From Rhodococcus gordoniae (GTDB lineage Bacteria; Actinomycetota; Actinomycetes; Mycobacteriales; Mycobacteriaceae), in contig NZ_LPZN01000018.1 in assembly GCF_001646655.1 (NCBI RefSeq), positions 89,463-153,462 on the forward strand: a stretch of 64,000 nt of DNA, read 5' to 3'. How positions within the stretch are numbered: the first letter of the stretch is position 1; every line of letters starts with the position of its first letter. The position numbers and the translations under genes were made by a program. Shown here one piece after another: positions 1 through 10,350 of this stretch. Under the pieces are notes generated by a model. That model did not search any database, was not told the origin of the DNA, and saw nothing but the letters and a program-made list of their open reading frames with translations.

Positions 1-14
1 AGGCGGCTAGAAGT

Positions 15-66
15 ACGAACGAACCCGGGCCCGGCAGCATGTGCTGCCGAGCCCGGGTTCGTTCGT
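15..66. terminator. Long inverted repeat, probable bidirectional terminator
   Basis: Positions 15-38 and 43-66 form complementary 24-nt arms with one mismatch around a tiny central ATGT loop, a very stable hairpin. It lies 40 bases beyond the stop of the leftward DUF5319 gene. There is no clear T tract, as is common for actinobacterial terminators. It probably also ends whatever gene enters from the left edge, which cannot be seen. Confidence 0.7.
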
Positions 67-106
67 GGAAGTGCCGTGATGCGTGGTCCGCGTGGGACGG
101 GGTAGG

Positions 107-2301
<2,195 letters not shown>

Positions 2302-2372
2302 TTTTCGCGTCCGCAGCAGGGTCCCGTTCCGAGTAGGACGGGAGCATCGTCCAAGAGGAGAAAGGGGCGCGC

Positions 2373-3506
2373 GTGCGCGACCTCGTTGAAATCGGCATGG
2401 GTCGCACGGCCCGACGTACGTACGAACTGGGTGACGTGGACATCGTCCCGTCGCGCCGGACGCGTTCGTCGAAGGAGGTGTCGACGGCCTGGCAGATCGA
2501 CGCCTACCGTTTCGACATCCCGGTGCTGGCTCACCCCACCGATGCGCTGGTGTCGCCCACCTTCGCGATCGAGCTGGGCAAGGCCGGCGGTCTCGGCGTC
2601 ATCAACGGTGAGGGCCTGTGGGGTCGTCATGCCGATGTCGACGCCGTCGTCTCCCGTCTCGCGGAGGTCGCGAGCACGGATCCGCGCGCGGCCGTCCGCT
2701 ACCTGCAGGAACTGCACGCGGCTCCGCTGCAGGGCGATCTGCTGGCCGCCGCCGTCGCACAGGTGCGGGATGCGGGTGTCACCACCGCGGTCCGCGTAAG
2801 CCCGCAGAACGCGCGTTCGCTCACGCCCGAACTCGTGAAGGCGGGTATCGATCTCCTCGTCGTCCAGGGCACCATCATCTCGGCCGAGCACGTGGCCCAC
2901 GGTGAGGACGAGCCGCTGAACCTCAAGACGTTCATCTCGGAACTCGACGTGCCGGTCATCGCCGGTGGTGTCAGCGACCACCGCACCGCGCTGCACCTGA
3001 TGCGCACGGGTGCGGCCGGTGTCATCGTCGGCTTCGGCTCCACGAAGCAGGCGACCACCACGTCCTCCTCGCTCGGCATCGGCATCCCGATGGCCACCGC
3101 CATCGCCGACGCCGCTGCGGCCCGGCGCGACTACCTCGACGAGACCGGGGGGCGCTACGTCCACGTGCTCGCCGACGGCGACATCGAAACCGCGGGCGAC
3201 CTCGCGAAGGCGATCGCGTGCGGCGCCGACGCCGTCGTGCTCGGGGCACCGCTGGCCCTCGCCGAGGAGGCGGCCGGCCGGGGCTGGTACTGGCCGTCCG
3301 TGGCCGGACATCCGTCGATGCCGCGCGGTGCTGCCGTCCGGATCGCCCAGGACGGACGCCCGGGCCTCGGCCGGGTGCTGTTCGGTCCGTCCGACGATCC
3401 GTCGGGCTCGCTCAATCTCGTCGGTGGTCTGCGTCGCTCGATGGCGAAGGCCGGATACTCGGACCTGAAGGAATTCCAGAAGGTCGGTCTGTCGGTCCGC
3501 GGATAG
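2373..3506 (+). CDS. guaB3: GuaB3 family IMP dehydrogenase-related protein
   Basis: A 377-residue relative of IMPDH without CBS domains. GTG start at 2373 follows a purine-rich AGAGGAGAAAGG. The barrel and phosphate-binding segments are recognisable, but where GuaB has GPGSICTTR this protein has GFGSTKQATTTSSS, so the catalytic cysteine is missing. The C-terminal part (GGRYVHVLADGDIETAGD, then SMAKAGYSDLKEF) is typical of actinobacterial GuaB3. It probably shares the guaB transcript. The family is conserved beside guaB in mycobacteria, and its role there is unresolved. Confidence 0.9.
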   Translation: MRDLVEIGMGRTARRTYELGDVDIVPSRRTRSSKEVSTAWQIDAYRFDIPVLAHPTDALVSPTFAIELGKAGGLGVINGEGLWGRHADVDAVVSRLAEVASTDPRAAVRYLQELHAAPLQGDLLAAAVAQVRDAGVTTAVRVSPQNARSLTPELVKAGIDLLVVQGTIISAEHVAHGEDEPLNLKTFISELDVPVIAGGVSDHRTALHLMRTGAAGVIVGFGSTKQATTTSSSLGIGIPMATAIADAAAARRDYLDETGGRYVHVLADGDIETAGDLAKAIACGADAVVLGAPLALAEEAAGRGWYWPSVAGHPSMPRGAAVRIAQDGRPGLGRVLFGPSDDPSGSLNLVGGLRRSMAKAGYSDLKEFQKVGLSVRG

Positions 3507-3532
3507 AGCGGACTCTCTTCTCGGCACTTCCT

Positions 3533-3574
3533 GGTGGCCGGTCACAGCGTCGGACGACGCGGTGACCGGCCACC
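3533..3574. terminator. Hairpin terminator after guaB3
   Basis: Perfect 13-bp arms GGTGGCCGGTCAC (3533-3545) and its complement (3562-3574) enclose a region that can pair further (GCGTC/GACGC). It starts 27 bases after the guaB3 stop, so it likely ends the guaB-guaB3 transcript and leaves choD with its own promoter. Confidence 0.7.
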
Positions 3575-3654
3575 GGCGTTCGTGCAGTTCTTTTCGTGCA
3601 ACTTCCCGTAACGGGTAGAGTCGGGTCTGTGCCTGTAGTCACACCGCCGAGGTG

Positions 3655-3660
3655 CATACT
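3655..3660 (+). promoter_or_regulatory. Candidate -10 element for the choD-like gene
   Basis: CATACT, preceded by TG in the context GGTGCATACT, lies 33 bases before the choD ATG. It is the best -10 candidate between the guaB3 terminator and choD. Confidence 0.35.
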
Positions 3661-3692
3661 GGCCGGTAACAACTCTCGTCGCTGGAGGTTCC

Positions 3693-5417
3693 ATGGGTAG
3701 GCAACGGGTCACGGACTACGACGTCCTGATCGTCGGTTCGGGTTTCGGTGGGAGCGTCACGGCGTTGCGCCTCGTCGAAAAGGGCTACAAGGTCGGCGTT
3801 CTCGAGGCCGGTCGCCGCTACGCCGACGCCGACTTCGCGAAGACGAGCTGGGACCTGCGACGCTTCTTGTGGGCTCCGAAGCTGGGTTGCTTCGGCATCC
3901 AGCGCGTCCACCTGCTGCGCGACTGCCTGATCCTCGCCGGCGCAGGCGTGGGCGGTGGGTCGCTGAACTATGCCAACACCCTCTACAAGCCCCCGATGCA
4001 GTTCTTCGAGGACCGTCAGTGGGCCCACATCACCGACTGGCACGACGAGCTGAGCCCCTACTACGACCAGGCGAAGCGGATGCTCGGTGTGGTGCAGTAC
4101 GGCCGGATGACCGACGCCGACAAGGTGATCAAGTCGGTGGCCGACGACATGGGTGTCGGCGACACCTTCATTCAGACGCCCGTGGGCGTGTTCTTCGGCG
4201 AACCCGGCCGCACGGTGGCCGACCCCTACTTCGGTGGCGCGGGCCCCGACCGCACCGGCTGCATCGAGTGCGGCGAGTGCATGACGGGATGCCGTCACGG
4301 GGCGAAGAACACCCTCGTGAAGAACTACCTGGGTCTTGCCGAGCGGGCGGGAGCCGAGATCCTCCCGTCGACCACCGTCACCGACCTCCGCCAGGCAGCC
4401 GACGGCACGTGGGACGTGATCACCGAACGTACCGGCGCCTGGGTCCGCAAGGGGCGGCGCACCTACACGGCCGCGCACGTCGTCCTCGCGGCCGGAACGT
4501 GGGGAACGCAGCATCTGCTGCACCATCTCAAGGACACCGGGGCGTTGCCCGAGCTCTCCGACAAGGTCGGCGAACTGACCCGCACCAACTCCGAATCCAT
4601 CGTCGGCGCAGGCAAGATGAGTGTCGATCCCGATATGAACCTCACCGACGGGGTGGCCATCACCTCCTCGTTCCACCCGACGCCCGACACCCACATCGAA
4701 CCGGTGCGTTACGGCAAGGGCTCCAACGCGATGGGGTTGCTGCAGACGCTCATGACCGACGGCGACGGGCGCACCCCGCGCTGGGTGAAGTTCCTCGGGG
4801 AGGTCGTGAGGAACCCGGTGAAGATGCTCCGGATGCTCTCGGTGCACCGGTGGAGCGAGCGCACCATCATCGCTCTGGTGATGCAGAACCTCGACAACTC
4901 CATCACGACCTACACGACCAGGGGTCTGTTCGGTCGGCGCAAGGTGACCAGCAAGCAGGGGCACGGACAGCCGAACCCCACGTGGATCCCGGCCGGCAAC
5001 GAGGCGACGCGCCGCATGGCCGAGAAGATCGACGGTGTCGCAGGCGGAACGTGGGGTGAGATCTTCAACATCCCGCTCACCGCGCACTTCCTCGGCGGCG
5101 CGGTGATCGGGTCCGATCCCGAACACGGGGTCATCGATCCCTACCAGCGCGTGTACGGCTATCCGACGCTGAGCGTCGTCGACGGCGCGGCGGTCTCCGC
5201 GAACCTCGGTGTGAACCCGTCGCTCACCATCGCGGCGCAAGCCGAACGCGTTGCGGCGTTGTGGCCCAACAAGGGTGAGGACGACCAGCGTCCCGCGCAG
5301 GGGCAGCCGTACCGTCGCGTCGCGCCGGTCGAACCGAAGAACCCCGTGGTGCCCGTCGACGCGCCCGGTGCGTTGCGTCTGCCGGTCGTCGGGATCACGC
5401 ACAGCGGCGTCGCGTAG
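3693..5417 (+). CDS. choD: GMC-family FAD oxidoreductase (ChoD-like cholesterol oxidase)
   Basis: A 574-residue FAD enzyme of the glucose-methanol-choline family. The N-terminal Rossmann motif DVLIVGSGFGGSVTALR and the second flavin segment GAGVGGGSLNYAN are clear. ATG 3693 follows GGAGG at 3682-3686. There is no signal peptide or Tat motif, so unlike secreted streptomycete cholesterol oxidases it should be cytoplasmic. Residues 190-200 contain Cys190, Cys193, Cys196 and Cys200 (CxxCxxCxxxC), a ferredoxin-like cluster. The order guaB-guaB3-choD matches M. tuberculosis, where choD is not the main cholesterol-degrading enzyme, so the true substrate is open. Confidence 0.85.
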   Translation: MGRQRVTDYDVLIVGSGFGGSVTALRLVEKGYKVGVLEAGRRYADADFAKTSWDLRRFLWAPKLGCFGIQRVHLLRDCLILAGAGVGGGSLNYANTLYKPPMQFFEDRQWAHITDWHDELSPYYDQAKRMLGVVQYGRMTDADKVIKSVADDMGVGDTFIQTPVGVFFGEPGRTVADPYFGGAGPDRTGCIECGECMTGCRHGAKNTLVKNYLGLAERAGAEILPSTTVTDLRQAADGTWDVITERTGAWVRKGRRTYTAAHVVLAAGTWGTQHLLHHLKDTGALPELSDKVGELTRTNSESIVGAGKMSVDPDMNLTDGVAITSSFHPTPDTHIEPVRYGKGSNAMGLLQTLMTDGDGRTPRWVKFLGEVVRNPVKMLRMLSVHRWSERTIIALVMQNLDNSITTYTTRGLFGRRKVTSKQGHGQPNPTWIPAGNEATRRMAEKIDGVAGGTWGEIFNIPLTAHFLGGAVIGSDPEHGVIDPYQRVYGYPTLSVVDGAAVSANLGVNPSLTIAAQAERVAALWPNKGEDDQRPAQGQPYRRVAPVEPKNPVVPVDAPGALRLPVVGITHSGVA

Positions 5418-5440
5418 CGACCAGCAGAGAGACCGGATGA

Positions 5441-5472
5441 GCGGCCGCGTCGGGATCACCCGGCGCGGCCGC
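5441..5472. terminator. Hairpin terminator after choD
   Basis: GCGGCCGCG followed by T and CGGG pairs with CCCG, G and CGCGGCCGC. That gives 14 pairs including one G-U wobble around an ATCA tetraloop. It starts 23 bases after the choD stop and ends just before the guaA promoter. Confidence 0.75.
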
Positions 5473-5473
5473 T

Positions 5474-5479
5474 TAGACT
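5474..5479 (+). promoter_or_regulatory. -10 element, leaderless guaA promoter
   Basis: TAGACT ends six bases before the guaA GTG (5486), so the transcript should begin at or very near the start codon. No Shine-Dalgarno sequence is present, which fits a leaderless mRNA. Confidence 0.6.
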
Positions 5480-5485
5480 GTTCGA

Positions 5486-7060
5486 GTGTCGTCGCAAAGC
5501 CAGCAGTCCAGACCGGTCGTCGTCGTCGATTTCGGAGCCCAGTACGCGCAGCTGATCGCTCGCCGCGTACGTGAGGCCAATGTCTACTCGGAGGTCGTGC
5601 CGCACACGGCGGGTGTCGAGGAGATCGCAGCGAAGAACCCGCGCGCAGTGGTGCTGTCCGGCGGCCCTGCGAGCGTGTACGAGGAGGGCGCACCGCGCCT
5701 CGATCCCACACTGTTCGACCTCGGCGTCCCCGTCTTCGGCATCTGCTACGGCTTTCAGGCCATGGCGCAGGCGCTCGGCGGCACGGTCGCGCACACCGGT
5801 TCGCGCGAGTACGGCCGCACCGAACTGTCGGTGGCCGGTGGCGTGCTGCACGACGGCCTCCCCGAGACGCAGCCCGTCTGGATGAGCCACGGCGACGGTG
5901 TCACCGAGGCGCCCGAGGGCTTCGAGGTCACGGCGACCAGCGCCGGTGCTCCGGTCGCGGCATTCGAGGACCGGGCCCGCCGCCTCGCCGGCGTCCAGTA
6001 CCACCCCGAGGTGCTGCATTCGCCCCACGGCCAGCAGGTGCTCAGCCGGTTCCTGCACGACATCGCCGGCATCCCGGGCGACTGGACCGCCGCGAACATC
6101 GCCGACGCGCTCGTCGAGCAGGTCCGCGAGCAGATCGGCGACGGTCGTGCCATCTGCGGTCTGTCCGGTGGTGTCGACTCCGCCGTGGCCGCCGCGCTGG
6201 TGCAGCGTGCCATCGGTGATCGCCTGACCTGTGTGTTCGTCGACCACGGCCTGATGCGTGAAGGCGAACGGCAGCAGGTCGAGAAGGACTTCGTCGCCGC
6301 GACCGGTGCCCGTCTGATCACCGTCGACGCGTCCGAGACGTTCCTGCGCGAGCTCGCCGGCGTCACCGACCCCGAGACCAAGCGCAAGATCATCGGCCGC
6401 GAGTTCATCCGCTCCTTCGAGGGCGCTGTCGCCGAGGTGCTCGGTGAGGGTGCCGACAAGGGCGAGACCGTGAAGTTCCTCGTGCAGGGCACCCTGTATC
6501 CGGACGTCGTGGAGTCCGGCGGCGGTTCCGGCACCGCGAACATCAAGAGCCACCACAACGTCGGTGGGCTTCCCGAAGACCTCGAGTTCGAGCTCGTCGA
6601 GCCGCTGCGCCTGCTGTTCAAGGACGAGGTGCGTGCGGTCGGACGTCAGCTCGGTCTGCCCGAGGAGATCGTCGGACGCCAGCCGTTCCCCGGCCCCGGT
6701 CTCGGCATCCGCATCATCGGCGAGGTCACCCGCGAGCGTCTCGAGATCCTGCGCCGCGCCGACTCGATCGCCCGGGAGGAGCTCACCTCCGCCGGTCTCG
6801 ACGGGCAGATCTGGCAGTGCCCGGTCGTGCTGCTCGCCGACGTCCGCAGCGTGGGCGTGCAGGGCGACGGCCGCACCTACGGTCACCCGATCGTGCTGCG
6901 TCCGGTGTCGAGTGAGGACGCGATGACCGCTGACTGGACGCGCCTGCCCTACGAGACCCTCGAGCGGATCTCCACTCGCATCACCAACGAGGTGGCGGAG
7001 GTCAACCGCGTGGTGCTCGACGTGACGAGCAAGCCCCCGGGAACCATCGAGTGGGAGTGA
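5486..7060 (+). CDS. guaA: GMP synthase (glutamine-hydrolysing)
   Basis: Converts XMP to GMP using ATP and glutamine. The 524-residue protein has the class I amidotransferase domain with catalytic Cys87 ([10 protein letters not shown]) and a QYHPEV histidine motif, then the ATP pyrophosphatase P-loop LSGGVDSAV, and a C-terminal dimerisation domain ending in [12 protein letters not shown] 5486 was chosen because it directly follows a -10 element and gives the normal N-terminus. The last codons and the stop are also the first part of the 29-bp tandem repeat that follows. Confidence 0.97.
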   Translation: MSSQSQQSRPVVVVDFGAQYAQLIARRVREANVYSEVVPHTAGVEEIAAKNPRAVVLSGGPASVYEEGAPRLDPTLFDLGVPVFGICYGFQAMAQALGGTVAHTGSREYGRTELSVAGGVLHDGLPETQPVWMSHGDGVTEAPEGFEVTATSAGAPVAAFEDRARRLAGVQYHPEVLHSPHGQQVLSRFLHDIAGIPGDWTAANIADALVEQVREQIGDGRAICGLSGGVDSAVAAALVQRAIGDRLTCVFVDHGLMREGERQQVEKDFVAATGARLITVDASETFLRELAGVTDPETKRKIIGREFIRSFEGAVAEVLGEGADKGETVKFLVQGTLYPDVVESGGGSGTANIKSHHNVGGLPEDLEFELVEPLRLLFKDEVRAVGRQLGLPEEIVGRQPFPGPGLGIRIIGEVTRERLEILRRADSIAREELTSAGLDGQIWQCPVVLLADVRSVGVQGDGRTYGHPIVLRPVSSEDAMTADWTRLPYETLERISTRITNEVAEVNRVVLDVTSKPPGTIEWE

Positions 7061-7190
7061 TCCCCGCTCGTGTGACCGAGTGGGAGTGATCCTCGCTCGT
7101 GTGACCGAGTGGGAGTGATCCTCGCTCGTGTGACCGAGTGGGAGTGATCCTCGCTCGTGTGACCGAGTGGAAGTGATCTGCGCTCGCCGG
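7049..7190 (+). repeat. 29-bp tandem repeat overlapping the guaA stop codon
   Basis: Five copies begin at 7049, 7078, 7107, 7136 and 7165, exactly 29 bases apart. Copies 1-4 are almost identical and differ by one base in copy 1; copy 5 is degenerate and shorter. Each begins GAGTGGGAGTGATC. In copy 1 this is the guaA codons Glu-Trp-Glu and the stop, so the array grew out of the gene end. There are no distinct spacers, so it is not CRISPR. It resembles a VNTR. Confidence 0.9.
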
Positions 7191-7204
7191 AAGCGGTGAG
7201 ACGG

Positions 7205-7241
7205 CGACGTCCCCCGGACCGATTCGGTCCGGGGGACGTCG
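7205..7241. terminator. Bidirectional terminator between guaA and the Esr membrane gene
   Basis: CGACGTCCCCCGGACC (7205-7220) pairs perfectly with 7226-7241 around a five-base GATTC centre that can pair further. It sits between convergent genes and should stop transcription both ways. Confidence 0.8.
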
Positions 7242-7255
7242 CGTGGATGGGGTCG

Positions 7256-7489
7256 CTATCTCCGGCGGTTGGGGAGGAAGACCAGCACGGCTCCGATCAG
7301 CAGTGCCGCGCCCACCAGGACCCACCCGAGGTCGACGGCCGCGAGGAATTCGACCGAGAACGGTCCGATCATGGCCCATCCGCTCACGACCAGCGCTGCC
7401 AGTGCGGCCAGCAGGAGCAGGAGTGACGGTCCCGTGCGCATGCGTTCGGCCCGACCCTCGGTGTGTGTTCCGGTTTCGTGATCAGCCAC
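7256..7489 (-). CDS. Small two-helix membrane protein
   Basis: A 77-residue protein with two hydrophobic helices (about residues 22-46 and 50-72) and a basic FLPNRRR end. It starts with a GTG that overlaps the end of the PspC-domain gene by eight bases (GTGGCTGA), so translation is probably coupled. Its place directly behind the EsrI-like gene suggests an envelope-stress accessory role, but I recognise no family. Confidence 0.75.
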   Translation of the reverse strand: MADHETGTHTEGRAERMRTGPSLLLLLAALAALVVSGWAMIGPFSVEFLAAVDLGWVLVGAALLIGAVLVFLPNRRR

Positions 7490-8930
7490 GACGCACCTCC
7501 AGAGATCCGAATTCCATGTTCGCCTTCAGGTTCAGGACCGGCCCGTCGTCCACTCCGTCCGCACCGCCGTCGATGCCGGGGCCGGGGCATCCTTTGATCT
7601 CACCCGGGCCGATCGTGCAATCGGCGCGGACGTCGAGGTTCTCCGGCAGCAGCACCTCGACGCTGCCGAACCGGCCGTCGACCTGCACCGTGCGGTCCTC
7701 GGTGAGTTCGAGTCGCCGGAGGTCGAGGGTCATCGCGCCGAACTGGGAGCTGTACTCGGCCTGCAGCTGGTCCCCGTTCGCCGGCGCCCAGGTCCGGCTG
7801 CCCCAGTTCGAGGTATCGACCGGTCCGGCGATCGAGGCGAGGACGACGAATCCGAGCAGGGGCCCGGTCACCACGAGAAGTCCGTGACCGCGGTGCAGGA
7901 ACGCGCCGATCAGCAGGCCCAGACCGATGACTGCGAGGGCCACGGCACCTACGCGGGCCGGGGTCACCCAGGCCAGGTCGGCGGCGGCACCGAGGGCGCC
8001 GGTCACGGCAGCGGCGATGACGGCCAGACCGAGGACCGTGGTGGTCAGGCGCGAACGGCGGTTCGTGACGACCGCAGGTTGGTGTGTCGGTGTGGGTTCG
8101 GGCAGGTCCCACGCGAACGGGGCGACCCCGAGGGGATCCCATGCCGGCGGTGACGGCCGTCGGGGCGAGAGCGCGTCGGCACCCGGAAGCGGAGCGTCGG
8201 TGTCCTTGCGTAGGTCGGGCATCGGGGACGTCTTCCTCTCCGTGGTGTCCGCGGTGTCGGTTGCGCCGGTGGTGTTCACGGCCTCCGTCGCGTCGGTGGT
8301 CTGCGAAGGCGTGGCCGTCTCTGTGCCGCTCGTCTCCGAGCGGGTTGTTTCACCGGCCGGTGTCTCCGTGGCCGCCGGGCCCGCGTGCATGTTCCATACA
8401 CCGGTGTGTGCGCTCCACGGGGAGTGGTACGGGTTCGTCACCGGAGGCTGAGGAAAGGCCGGTTGGTTCGAGAAGGACGATCCGTCCGTTGCAGGCAACA
8501 GGGGCGGCTCGGGACGCCGCTGGTAGAGCAGCCACCATCCGCCGAGCATGAGCAGTGTTCCGATGAACCCGGAACCACCCGAGCCCGCGCCCACCGGTCC
8601 GATGGCCCCTGCCGCGATGGCCAGGGCCACGAGGATCACGACGACCTTGGTGGTCGAGTCCGAGCTCGCGCCTCGCCCGACGAGTGATTCGAGCGAGGAG
8701 ACCTGGTCGCCGTGACGGGGGAACAGCAACCAGGCCGCCAGGTAGAGGACGAGACCGCCACCGCCGAACAGCGCCGAGGCGACGAACACGACACGGATCA
8801 GCACGGGATCGATGCCGTATCGCACTCCGATACCCGAGCACACACCCGCGATGTGCCCTTCCTTCGGCAGGCGCACGGGACGGGTCCGCCACATGTCCGC
8901 CACCTGGTCCTGAAAGCTCCTCGTGTCCAT
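7482..8930 (-). CDS. esrI: PspC-domain membrane regulator, EsrI/LiaF-like
   Basis: A 482-residue membrane protein. Residues about 20-75 form a PspC domain (HIAGVCSGIGVRYGIDPVLIRVVF) with its helix. A long Thr/Pro-rich loop, further membrane helices and a C-terminal beta-rich domain follow (GRFGSVEVLLPENLDV), as in LiaF. In Corynebacterium glutamicum EsrI is the inhibitory member of the EsrISR envelope-stress system, encoded near guaA and opposite esrSR, which is the layout here. ATG 8930 was chosen over 8939 and 8966 because AGGA lies eight bases upstream. Confidence 0.8.
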   Translation of the reverse strand: MDTRSFQDQVADMWRTRPVRLPKEGHIAGVCSGIGVRYGIDPVLIRVVFVASALFGGGGLVLYLAAWLLFPRHGDQVSSLESLVGRGASSDSTTKVVVILVALAIAAGAIGPVGAGSGGSGFIGTLLMLGGWWLLYQRRPEPPLLPATDGSSFSNQPAFPQPPVTNPYHSPWSAHTGVWNMHAGPAATETPAGETTRSETSGTETATPSQTTDATEAVNTTGATDTADTTERKTSPMPDLRKDTDAPLPGADALSPRRPSPPAWDPLGVAPFAWDLPEPTPTHQPAVVTNRRSRLTTTVLGLAVIAAAVTGALGAAADLAWVTPARVGAVALAVIGLGLLIGAFLHRGHGLLVVTGPLLGFVVLASIAGPVDTSNWGSRTWAPANGDQLQAEYSSQFGAMTLDLRRLELTEDRTVQVDGRFGSVEVLLPENLDVRADCTIGPGEIKGCPGPGIDGGADGVDDGPVLNLKANMEFGSLEVRRG

Positions 8931-8964
8931 GGCACCCATCCTGCTGGGCTTCCGCGCGCGGCAC

Positions 8965-8983
8965 ATCAGGGACCAACCCTGAT
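8965..8983. promoter_or_regulatory. Palindromic operator candidate 1 (esrI/esrS)
   Basis: A perfect inverted repeat ATCAGGG-N5-CCCTGAT in the divergent esrI/esrS promoter region, with a sister site at 9010-9030. Shared half-sites and identical five-base spacing suggest a dimeric regulator, most simply EsrR. Confidence 0.55.
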
Positions 8984-9009
8984 TTCCGGGGACCCGATCG
9001 GAACCCGGA

Positions 9010-9030
9010 CATCAGGGTCCGTCCCCGATG
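9010..9030. promoter_or_regulatory. Palindromic operator candidate 2 (esrI/esrS)
   Basis: CATCAGGG-N5-CCCCGATG, an inverted repeat with one mismatch, centred 46 bases from the first site. It lies just upstream of the esrS -10 element, as expected for an activator or autoregulator. Confidence 0.5.
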
Positions 9031-9051
9031 CCGGGCCGGCGATCTCCGTGC

Positions 9052-9057
9052 CAGTAT
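9052..9057 (+). promoter_or_regulatory. Candidate -10 element for esrS
   Basis: CAGTAT ends six bases before the GTG at 9064, which would make the esrS mRNA leaderless. The palindrome at 9010-9030 occupies the -35 region. Confidence 0.35.
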
Positions 9058-9063
9058 CGAGGT

Positions 9064-10350
9064 GTGCAACCGGTACCTGGATTACCCGTGACCGTTCCCC
9101 GCCTCGAACGGCGGGTGGGCGGTCGCATCGTGGGTGGCGTGGCCGGCGGTGTCGCCGACCACCTCGGCATCGACGCCACCAAGGTGCGGGTCGCCTTCAC
9201 GGTGCTCGCCGCTCTCGGCGGATTCGGGATCGCGTCCTACGGCCTGCTGTGGATGTTCGTGCCCCCGGGCTCCGACACCGACCGTCCCACCGGCCCCGAA
9301 CGCCGTCGCGCCATCGGCCTCGCCTTCATGGGTGTCGGTCTGGCAGTGGGTCTTTCGTGGCTGTTCAGCGGTGGTGCCGCCGGCGTGGTGTTCCCGATCG
9401 TCGTGGTCGTCGTGGGTGCGGCGCTCGTATGGCGCGAGTTCGACATCGAAGGGCCCAGATCGGTACTCGGTCTGCCCGCCCACCCGACGGTCCTCACCTG
9501 GGCTCGCGTGCTCGGTGGACTGACCCTCGTCGTCACCGGACTCGGGGTGATGGTCATCGCACAGGTCGACGTCGCGGCGCTGCGCTCGTCGCTGGTGGCG
9601 GTGGTGGTCACGCTGGTCGGTGCCGCACTGCTGTCGGTGCCGTTGTGGATCCGGATGTGGCGTGCGCTCGAGACCGAGCGCGCCGCCCGGGTGCGCAACG
9701 AGGAGCGCGAGGAGATCGCGTCGCACCTGCACGACTCGGTGCTCCAGACACTCGCACTCATCCAGAAACAGGCAGGCGACCAGCAGGAGGTCGTGCGTCT
9801 GGCACGCAGCCAGGAACGCGAACTGCGCCGCTGGCTGTTCGGTGGGGACGAGACGCCGAGCACCTCGCTCGCCGAGACGCTGCGCACCATCGCAGGTGAG
9901 GTGGAGGACCAGTACGGCCTGTCGGTCGAACCCGTCATCGTCGGCGACATCGCGCCGGACGACAGTGATCTGACCCCCGAGGTCGCGACCGCCGTCCTCG
10001 GCGCGACCCGCGAGGCGCTCGTGAACGCGGCCAAACACGCCGGGGTGGAGAGTGTGGACCTGTTCGCGGAGGTGGAACCGCATCAGGTGAGCGTGTTCGT
10101 GCGCGATCGCGGCGTCGGATTCGATCCCGACGAGGTTCCCGCCGACCGGCAGGGGCTGGCCAGGTCGATCCGGGCGCGGATCGAACGTCGCGGTGGCCGC
10201 ACCGTCGTGAAGTCGAGTCCCGGAAAGGGAACCGAGGTGCGCATCCACGTGCCGCGCGCGGGCCGGACGGATGCCGAACGCGAACAGGACACCGAGTCGA
10301 CCTTAGAGTGGGGGGTGACCGACCCCCACCCCGAGGAGCAGACACAGTGA
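9064..10350 (+). CDS. esrS: PspC-domain sensor histidine kinase, EsrS-like
   Basis: A 428-residue sensor kinase. The N-terminus carries a PspC domain (GRIVGGVAGGVADHLGID), followed by several membrane helices to about residue 200. A HisKA_3 phosphoacceptor segment HLHDSVLQTLALI (His223) and an HATPase domain with REALVNAAKHA (N box) and VRDRGVGFDP (G1) follow. GTG 9064 was chosen because a -10 element sits just upstream; GTG 9088 is possible. It overlaps esrR by four bases. In C. glutamicum the homologous pair responds to cell-wall antibiotics such as bacitracin. Confidence 0.85.
   Translation: MQPVPGLPVTVPRLERRVGGRIVGGVAGGVADHLGIDATKVRVAFTVLAALGGFGIASYGLLWMFVPPGSDTDRPTGPERRRAIGLAFMGVGLAVGLSWLFSGGAAGVVFPIVVVVVGAALVWREFDIEGPRSVLGLPAHPTVLTWARVLGGLTLVVTGLGVMVIAQVDVAALRSSLVAVVVTLVGAALLSVPLWIRMWRALETERAARVRNEEREEIASHLHDSVLQTLALIQKQAGDQQEVVRLARSQERELRRWLFGGDETPSTSLAETLRTIAGEVEDQYGLSVEPVIVGDIAPDDSDLTPEVATAVLGATREALVNAAKHAGVESVDLFAEVEPHQVSVFVRDRGVGFDPDEVPADRQGLARSIRARIERRGGRTVVKSSPGKGTEVRIHVPRAGRTDAEREQDTESTLEWGVTDPHPEEQTQ

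Noticed and set aside
7049..7190. CRISPR array
   Set aside because: Repeat units are directly adjacent with no unique spacers and no cas genes.
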